Shown piece by piece: positions 58,078 through 64,000 of a stretch of 64,000 nucleotides of DNA. Position numbers and translations under genes: made by a program. The notes beneath the pieces are model-generated. The model searched no databases, was not told the DNA's origin, and saw nothing but the letters and a program-made list of their open reading frames with translations. This DNA comes from CAWBOY01 sp963790585. Lineage in GTDB: Bacteria > Planctomycetota > Planctomycetia > Gemmatales > Gemmataceae. The stretch lies in contig CAWBOY010000002.1 of the NCBI GenBank assembly GCA_963790585.1, positions 62,001 to 126,000 on the forward strand, in the 5' to 3' direction. How positions within the stretch are numbered: position 1 is the first letter of the stretch; every line of letters begins with the position of its first letter.

Positions 58078-59085
58078 ATGCAATTATTCGCACCATATAG
58101 CCTGATCGTTCTTTTCCTGCTGAACTTTTTTGCTTCCGTCGCCTCCGCGCGAGCTGAGCCGGCTGGCATTGTCTTCGATGGCTTTGACGGCCCCGGCAAA
58201 GGGAAGCATATCGTCTTCGTCACTGGGGACGAGGAATATCGATCGGAAGAATCGATGGCCCAATTGGCCAAGATCCTGGCAAAGCATCATGGGTTCAAAT
58301 GTACAGTTCTCTTCGCCATCGACAAAAAGGACGGCACAATCAACCCGAGTGAACTCGACAATATCCCAGGGCTCGAAGCGCTCGATTCAGCCGATCTGAT
58401 GGTCATCTTCACCCGATGGCGCGATTTGCCGGACGACCAGATGAAGCATATCGTCAATTACGTCAACTCGGGTAAACCGATCGTGGGCCTGCGCACCAGC
58501 TCACATGCCTTCAATTTTAAGACAAGCAAAACCTACGCTAAATACAATTACAACGGTAAGGAGCCCAAGGGCGGCTTCGGCCGGCAAATTCTCGGCGAAA
58601 CCTGGGTGAGCCATTATGGCAATCACCAATCGCAGAGCACGCGCGGCCTGCCGGCAACCGGAATGGAGGCCCATCCCATCCTGAAAGGCGTCAAAGACCT
58701 TTGGGGACCGTCCGATGTCTACGGCATCACAACTTTGGAAGGCGACGCCAAGCCGGTCGTTATGGGCCAGGTGCTCAAAGGGATGAAGCAATCGGACGAA
58801 CCCGCGCCGGGAAAAGAACTCGTCCCGATTGCCTGGACCAAGACATTCACCGGCGACCAGGGTAAAACGTCGCGGGTCTTCATGACAACGATGGGCCACA
58901 GCGACGACCTGTTTAACGAAGGCTTCCGCAGGCTCCTGGTCAACGCCTGTTATTGGGCACTCGGGATGGAAGACAAAATTGCCAGCAGTAGCAGCGTCGA
59001 ACTCGTCGGCGAGTACAAGCCCAACAAGATCGGCGTCAAAGGCCACAAAAAGGGCGCGAAACCAGAAGATTTTAAGATAAAATAA
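58078..59085 (+). CDS. secreted ThuA domain-containing protein
   Basis: 335 aa. A signal peptide (LIVLFLLNFFASVASARA) is followed by a ThuA-like glutamine-amidotransferase fold: KHIVFVTGDEEYRSEESMA, LDSADLMVIFTRWRDLP, YVNSGKPIVGLRTSSHAFNF, ETWVSHYGNHQ, ILKGVKDLWGPSDVYG and a C-terminal GHSDDLFNEGFRRLLVNACY. ThuA proteins are linked to disaccharide (trehalose) use, and in planctomycetes they sit with PVC dehydrogenase-domain proteins, as here. GGAG lies eight bases before the ATG. Probably first gene of a three-gene cluster running to 63617. Confidence 0.9.
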   Translation: MQLFAPYSLIVLFLLNFFASVASARAEPAGIVFDGFDGPGKGKHIVFVTGDEEYRSEESMAQLAKILAKHHGFKCTVLFAIDKKDGTINPSELDNIPGLEALDSADLMVIFTRWRDLPDDQMKHIVNYVNSGKPIVGLRTSSHAFNFKTSKTYAKYNYNGKEPKGGFGRQILGETWVSHYGNHQSQSTRGLPATGMEAHPILKGVKDLWGPSDVYGITTLEGDAKPVVMGQVLKGMKQSDEPAPGKELVPIAWTKTFTGDQGKTSRVFMTTMGHSDDLFNEGFRRLLVNACYWALGMEDKIASSSSVELVGEYKPNKIGVKGHKKGAKPEDFKIK

Positions 59086-59160
59086 ACGTGGTAATCCTAA
59101 ATGCGTCCACTGAATTATTGCGCCGCAAGCCGATTCGGTCCCTCTCCACAAGGCATAACC

Positions 59161-61782
59161 ATGAGAATGTCTCTCAAACGGATCGCTTTTGTATTTATTG
59201 GCCTCGTCGGTCTTTCCTTGACGAGCGCCGCACCGTCGAATCCGCAGCGTCTCGAATTAAAGAAGGGCGATCGAATCATTCTGATCGGCAACACACTGGC
59301 CGAGCGGATGCAGTATTTTGGTCATTTTGAAACGCTTTTGCACAGCCGCTTTCCCGACAAAGAACTCGTCGTGCGCGACCTCGGCTGGTCCGCCGATGAG
59401 CTGACGCTGCGGCCTCGTTCATTCGATTTTAAGAATCACGGTCATAACTTGACTGACGAAAAGCCGGACGTCGTTCTTGCGTTCTTCGGCTTCAACGAAT
59501 CGTTTGGCGGTTCAAAGGGCCTGCCGAAATTTGAGAAGGATCTCGAGAAATTCATAACAGAGACGACAAGTACGAAATACAACGACAAAGCCGAGCCGCG
59601 TCTCGTGCTCATCTCGCCAATAGCGCAAGAAGACCTCAAACGGCCGAGCGTCACCGACGGCAAGCAAAACAACAAGAATATCAAGCTCTATGCAGACGCG
59701 ATGGAAAAGCTGGCGGCGAAACACAAAATTCTGTTCGTCGATCTGTTTACACCAACCGCCAAACTGATGGAGTCCAGCTACAAGAAGCTAACCTTTAATG
59801 GCATCCATCTGACCGATTACGGCGACAAAATGGTCGCCCCAATGCTGGACGAGGGCTTATTCGGGCCGCGGCCCAAAGACGAGTCAAAAGTCGACATGGA
59901 AAAACTACGAGCGGAAGTAAATGAGAAGAATCTACAGTTCTTTTATGATTATCGAGCGGTCAATGGCGCCTATATTTACGGCGGCCGCAAGTCGCCGTTT
60001 GGCATTGTCAATTTCCCGGCTGAGTTTGCCAAGCTTCGCAAGATGATCGAGGTCCGCGATCGGCGCATTTGGGATGTCGCGCAGGGCAAGACTGTTTCTG
60101 AAAAAATCGACGATAGCAAAACGGGCGACTTTCAGCCGATTAATACCAATGTCGGACGGCCAATTGTGATTACGGCTCCCGAAGAGGCGATCAAAAAGTT
60201 CACGCTGCCCAAAGGCTTTGAAATCAATCTCTTTGCGTCCGAGGTCGAGTTTCCGGACCTCAAGAAGCCATGCCAGATGGCGTTTGATGCTAAGGGGCGG
60301 CTGTGGATTTGCACGATGGCGTCTTACCCGATGTATCTCCCCGGCACACCGGTCAACGACAAGATCCTGATCTTCGAAGATACCAAGGGAGTTGGCAAAG
60401 CGGACAAGGTGACCGTGTTCGCCGATGGCCTTCATCTGCCAACGGGGATCGCCTTGGGCGACGGCGGTGCTTATGTCGGCCAACAGCCGAACGTCGTGTT
60501 TCTTAAAGATACGAAGGGTACGGGCAAAGCCGATTTCAAACAGATTATTTTATCGGGCTTTGACAGCGCTGATTCGCACCATGCCGTTCATAATTTCCGC
60601 TGGGGGCCGGGTGGCGACCTCTATTTCAACGAAGGACTATTCCATCGAAGCCAGGTGGAAACGCCATACGGGCCAAAAAGAAATATCGATGCGGGCATCT
60701 ATCGCTACGAGCCCAAGTCGGAGAAATTTGACGTCTATATATCTTATAATTTCAATAATCCCTGGGGCCATGTTTGGGATAAGTGGGGCCAAGACTTCAT
60801 AGCTGATGCCTCGGGAGGAAACAATTACTACGCCACGCCTTTTTCCGGGTCCGTCGATTACCCTCGCAGGCATCCGCGCATGAATGAGTTTCTCAAGATG
60901 CAATGGCGGCCCACTTGCGGTTGCACTCTCGTCGTCAGCCGGCAATTTCCTGACTCGATGCAAGGCGATTTCTTGTTGAATAACTGCATCGGTTTCCAGG
61001 GCACATTGCAATATAAGATGAAGGAAGATGGTTCCGGCTTCTCGGCTGCGCCGACCGACCCATTGGTTAAATCCTCCGATCCCAATTATCGGCCCGTCGA
61101 TCTCATGTTTGGGCCCGATGGGGCGTTGTATATTTGCGATTGGTTCAATCCTCTGGTTGGCCACATGCAGCATTCCGTGCGTGATCCCAATCGTGACAAG
61201 ACACATGGCCGCATTTGGCGCGTCACCTACAAGGACAAGCCGCTGCTCAAGCAGCCGAAAATCGCCGGAGAATCTGTGCCGGCGCTCTGAAATTTGCTCA
61301 ATGAATACGAAGACCGTACGCGCGAGTTGGCGCGGATGGAGTTGCGCCTGCACGAAACGAAGGACGTGATGGCCGAGCTGGACAAATGGATGGCGGCACT
61401 CGACTCGAAAGGCAAGGACTATCAACATCGCTTACTCGAGGCGTTGTGGATCTGTCAGCACCACGACGTCGTCAACGAGCCGCTGCTAAAGAAACTCTTG
61501 CGTTCTCCGGATTATCACGCCAGAGCCGCCGCCACGCGGGTTTTGTGTTACTGGCGCGATCGCGTCAAAGAGCCGTTGGAATTGCTACGGGTCCAAGTCA
61601 ATGACGAACAGCCGCGGGTGCGGCTGGAGGCGGTTCGAGCCCTCAGCTTCTTCGACGAAGAAAAAGCTCAGGAGGTGGCGCTGGAGTCGCTCACGTCGGC
61701 GCAGGATTATTATTTGGAATATGCGCTGAAGGAGACGCTTGCCACGCTCGACGGGCGGCTCAAGGCTAAGAAAGGGAAGTAA
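59161..61782 (+). CDS. PVC-type dehydrogenase-domain protein with N-terminal SGNH hydrolase and C-terminal HEAT region (in-frame TGA at 61288)
   Basis: About 873 codons. A signal peptide, then an SGNH/GDSL-type domain (LKKGDRIILIGNTLAERMQY, RDLGWSADEL, FGFNESFGG, FNGIHLTDYGD, residues ~35-245). Next is the PVC membrane-bound dehydrogenase beta-propeller (FEINLFASEVEFPDLKKPCQ, ILIFEDTKGVGKADKVTVF, HHAVHNFRWGPGGDLYFNEG, FGPDGALYICDWFNPLVGHM). A HEAT region follows. TGA interrupts the frame at 61288-61290 (CTC TGA AAT TTG CTC). Swapping one base gain and one loss would give CTC CTG AAA TTG CTC, reading ALLKLLNEYEDRTRELAR, which fits the family. No CxxCH haem motif is present; it is on the next gene. 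Confidence 0.85.
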
Positions 61783-61823
61783 ACGCGCGCCGCTCAGAAA
61801 CAATGCGTCAGGAGTCAGAGATT

Positions 61824-63617
61824 ATGACCTTTGCCAGGCACCTTTGCTTCAGTTTGCTGCTCGTTTGTATCATCGCTTTGGCGCTCGATGACACTGCGCT
61901 CGCCGCTGACGATCCGAGCCCGGCGGCGACGATGATTAATCTCCTCAAGGCAAACAAACTCGCACCCGAGCGCTTGGGAAACGTCGTAAAGTTAGCCTGT
62001 CAGCGCGGCGATAAAACAGATCTCGAATATATTTTTCAGCGCGCCGTAAAGCCCGATGGATTCGCGCCGGCCGTTCGCTTGATAGCGTTCGAAGGCTTGG
62101 TCGAGGCCGCGCAAACGCGAAAGGTGTTGCCAAAGGGCGATCTGGCCGGACTGCGTGAGCCAATCCAAACGGACAAGGAAGTGGATCGGCCGGCGCGCCT
62201 GGCCGCCATGCGCCTCGGCGGCGTGCTGAAGGTCGAGGCGGTAAGGTCCGATCTGACCAAACTAGCGCTCGGAGAAAAAACGGATGTGGAAGTCAGGGAG
62301 ACGGCCCTTGGCGCGCTCGTGCGACTTGGCGGGAAAGAAACACGGGCGACCATTGAGGTATTGATCAAGCCCGATCGTCCCGCGGAGCAAAGGCTGATCG
62401 GCATGACGGGCTTGGCTCAACTCGACCCAGAGGCTGCCGCCGCGCCGGCGGCTGAGCTTCTGGCGAAATTAACAGGCCCAGCCGACCCAGCACCACTTTT
62501 GGCCTCGTTTCTCAATAGCAAAGGAGCGCCCGAGAAGCTCGCTGCGGCCATTGCGAAACAGAAGCTGCCTCCCGATACGGCAAAGCTATCGTTGCGTTAC
62601 TTATTCTCCATTGGCCAGGCAGATCCGGCCCTCGTCGACGCTTTGAGTAAGGCGGCTGGGCTCGACTTCAACCCGAAGAAGCTTAGCGCAACCGAGGTCA
62701 ATGAAATTGTCAAGGAGGTCGCCGCCAAAGGCGATCCAGCGCGCGGTGAGAAGATCTTTCGACGGGCGGACCTTAGTTGCATCAAGTGCCACTCTCTCAA
62801 CGGCGCTGGCGGCGACGTCGGCCCTGACCTACGGGCGATTGGAACTAGCTCGCCGCCGGATTACATCCTTCACGCCATCCTTGATCCAGACCGCGACATC
62901 AAGGAAGAGTTTTTGACGGTCCTCATCACTACCAAGGACGGCAAGCTCTACCAGGGAATCGTGGCGGAAGAGACCGAGGCCCGGTTGGTTCTCAAGGATG
63001 CTACCGGCGTCCGCAAGATGATTTCCAAAGCCGACATCGACGAGCGCGAAAAAGGCAAATCGCTGATGCCCAAGGGGCTCGATAATTTTTTGACCCGCGG
63101 CGAACTGTTCGACCTGGTGCGCTTTCTGTCCGAGCTTGGCAAACCGGGCGGTGAATACGCAATCAAGACTGAGCCGACGCTGCGGCGTTGGCGTGTACTC
63201 GAGAAAACAAGCGAGGAATTGCTGAAAGACGTGCCGGACGATTCGGCGTTTCGTGAGAAAGTGCTGAACTTGGCGGAGACACAATGGACCGCGGCCTACG
63301 CGAAAGTCTCCGGAATACTGCCTCTCGATGAGATCCCAGGACTATCGGGCCAGAAGGTTTTCTACGTCCGGGGCGACCTGGACGTGAAAGTCGCCGGCAA
63401 AGTCGGCCTCAAGCTTGATTCCAATGCGGGCATCAATCTTTGGCTCGATGGCGAGGCGATCGCCTTATCAGACAAAACGGTCGTCGAAGTGACGCCTGGA
63501 CGTCACAAGCTCGCATTTCGACTCGACGCGGCCAAGCATGGCTCGGCTCACATTCGGGTCGACCTCGTGAAGCTCGACGACTCAGAAGCCGAGGCCAGCT
63601 TTGTCGGCGGCCCCTGA
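61824..63617 (+). CDS. HEAT-repeat c-type cytochrome (PVC-type haem-binding domain)
   Basis: 597 aa from the ATG at 61824 (AGGAG ten bases upstream). A signal peptide (HLCFSLLLVCIIALALDD), HEAT-like repeats (~residues 30-285), then a haem-binding module with RGEKIFRRADLSCIKCHSLNGAGG, GPDLRAIGTSSPPDYILHAI, DGKLYQGIVAEETEARLVL and a distal Met candidate in SLMPKGLDNFL. The C-terminal ~130 residues form a beta-sandwich (LDSNAGINLWLDGEAI, VEVTPGRHKLAFRLDA) like carbohydrate-binding modules. In many relatives the dehydrogenase, HEAT and cytochrome parts are one polypeptide; here the cytochrome is on a separate gene directly downstream. Probably periplasmic electron acceptor for the partner enzyme. 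Confidence 0.9.
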   Translation: MTFARHLCFSLLLVCIIALALDDTALAADDPSPAATMINLLKANKLAPERLGNVVKLACQRGDKTDLEYIFQRAVKPDGFAPAVRLIAFEGLVEAAQTRKVLPKGDLAGLREPIQTDKEVDRPARLAAMRLGGVLKVEAVRSDLTKLALGEKTDVEVRETALGALVRLGGKETRATIEVLIKPDRPAEQRLIGMTGLAQLDPEAAAAPAAELLAKLTGPADPAPLLASFLNSKGAPEKLAAAIAKQKLPPDTAKLSLRYLFSIGQADPALVDALSKAAGLDFNPKKLSATEVNEIVKEVAAKGDPARGEKIFRRADLSCIKCHSLNGAGGDVGPDLRAIGTSSPPDYILHAILDPDRDIKEEFLTVLITTKDGKLYQGIVAEETEARLVLKDATGVRKMISKADIDEREKGKSLMPKGLDNFLTRGELFDLVRFLSELGKPGGEYAIKTEPTLRRWRVLEKTSEELLKDVPDDSAFREKVLNLAETQWTAAYAKVSGILPLDEIPGLSGQKVFYVRGDLDVKVAGKVGLKLDSNAGINLWLDGEAIALSDKTVVEVTPGRHKLAFRLDAAKHGSAHIRVDLVKLDDSEAEASFVGGP

Positions 63618-63625
63618 GCGGCCCA

Positions 63626-63829
63626 TTATTGAGCCTGCGTCACGGCCGGCGGCTTCGGCAGCGCCGCTGGCTTCTCGGTCGGATACTGCATGTAATCCAA
63701 CATCAAGAACGTGCCGGCTGTGATCTGTGCCAGCAGGGCGATAACCAGCATCGCCGTATAGGCGTCGTTCTTCGGCTCGCCGCCATTGGCGCGATAGCCG
63801 CGGCCTTGTGATCGGATTGGTGCTGCCAC
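63626..63829 (-). CDS. small single-pass membrane protein
   Basis: 67 aa with one transmembrane helix (TAMLVIALLAQITAGTFLML), a basic N-terminus (SQGRGYRANGGEPKND) and a short Pro/Ala tail. The start is GTG at 63829, with a G-rich stretch about ten bases upstream. Small proteins of this shape, YTAML/AT-x-L-L-x-A followed by a Y-x-Y-P-like segment, are common in planctomycetes; no function is known. It converges with the cytochrome gene, leaving eight bases. Confidence 0.65.
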   Translation of the reverse strand: MAAPIRSQGRGYRANGGEPKNDAYTAMLVIALLAQITAGTFLMLDYMQYPTEKPAALPKPPAVTQAQ

Positions 63830-63926
63830 GTTTCCGTTCCCCCAAATTCGAAAGATCAGTTCTCTTGCTCAGTTTGCGCATTTGGCCTTTGTAAGCCGGG
63901 CGCGACTTCACGTTGCCAAATCGATG

Positions 63927-64000
63927 TTAATTCGAGCCCAAAATACGGCTCGCGACGCGATCGCCGACCTTCAAGGGTGCCGACATTTTGCCCATCGGCT
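63927..64000 (-). CDS. possible 3' end of a coding sequence entering from the right edge
   Basis: The minus strand reads MGKMSAPLKVGDRVASRILG, then SN and TAA at 63927. It could be the C-terminus of a larger protein cut by the window edge or a chance frame. Two in-frame ATGs are present but no clear ribosome site lies within the visible bases. Confidence 0.25.
   Translation of the reverse strand, partial: PMGKMSAPLKVGDRVASRILGSN

Noticed and set aside
61288..61290. TGA recoding (selenocysteine or reassigned codon)
   Set aside because: TGA is the normal stop of several intact genes here, no SECIS-like element is visible, and the position in relatives is not a cysteine site.

Overview
The window reads as chromosomal DNA of a planctomycete (Planctomycetota, plausibly Gemmatales). 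The marker families are DUF1559 pseudopilin-like proteins, BBP7 and Lpg1974-type outer-membrane barrels, a PEP-CTERM protein, the PSD1 cytochrome / DUF1501 pair, ThuA, PVC-type dehydrogenase-domain and HEAT/cytochrome proteins, and an ANTAR regulator. I see no rRNA, CRISPR array or prophage. There is one tRNA (Lys, TTT).

Layout. 0-7.3 kb is an accessory stretch: a truncated toxin-antitoxin remnant, a MauE/DUF1573 pair, a secreted-protein gene split by a fresh ISAs1-family insertion with a 10-bp target duplication, a DUF1559 gene, then about 1.4 kb of debris (an mfd fragment, a surface-protein tail, a MITE-like element, repeats) ending at tRNA-Lys. 7.5-19.9 kb holds a lipoprotein/DUF1559 pair, an ABC-F ATPase, an aldo/keto reductase, two tandem hybrid histidine kinases (one with an ethylene-receptor-like membrane domain) and an Lpg1974-type porin. 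20-30 kb is mostly cell-envelope: AI-2E-family permease, glycoside hydrolase, polysaccharide export lipoprotein, PEP-CTERM protein, BBP7 barrel and an ABC-transporter-like protein with a degenerate ATPase. 30-46.6 kb is housekeeping: aspS, argH, lysA, a HEAT-repeat protein, clpC, an ANTAR regulator, ptsP, trpC and a CPBP protease. 47-64 kb holds the PSD1/DUF1501 pair, an ECF sigma factor, an sbcD-sbcC-GTPase operon and a ThuA / PVC-dehydrogenase / cytochrome cluster that probably serves periplasmic carbohydrate or organic-matter oxidation.

Two features run through the whole window. First, many conserved genes (aspS, clpC, lysA, trpC, ptsP, sbcC, a sigma factor and others) are split by small indels. 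Most are explained by loss of exactly two bases from a GCGCGC-type run, and the rest by loss of one base. Essential genes are hit, so this looks like systematic sequence error, and I annotate each such locus as one gene. Second, perfect or near-perfect palindromes of several families sit just after stop codons and probably act as transcript 3' ends; single-stem copies of one family differ by paired changes that keep the stem.
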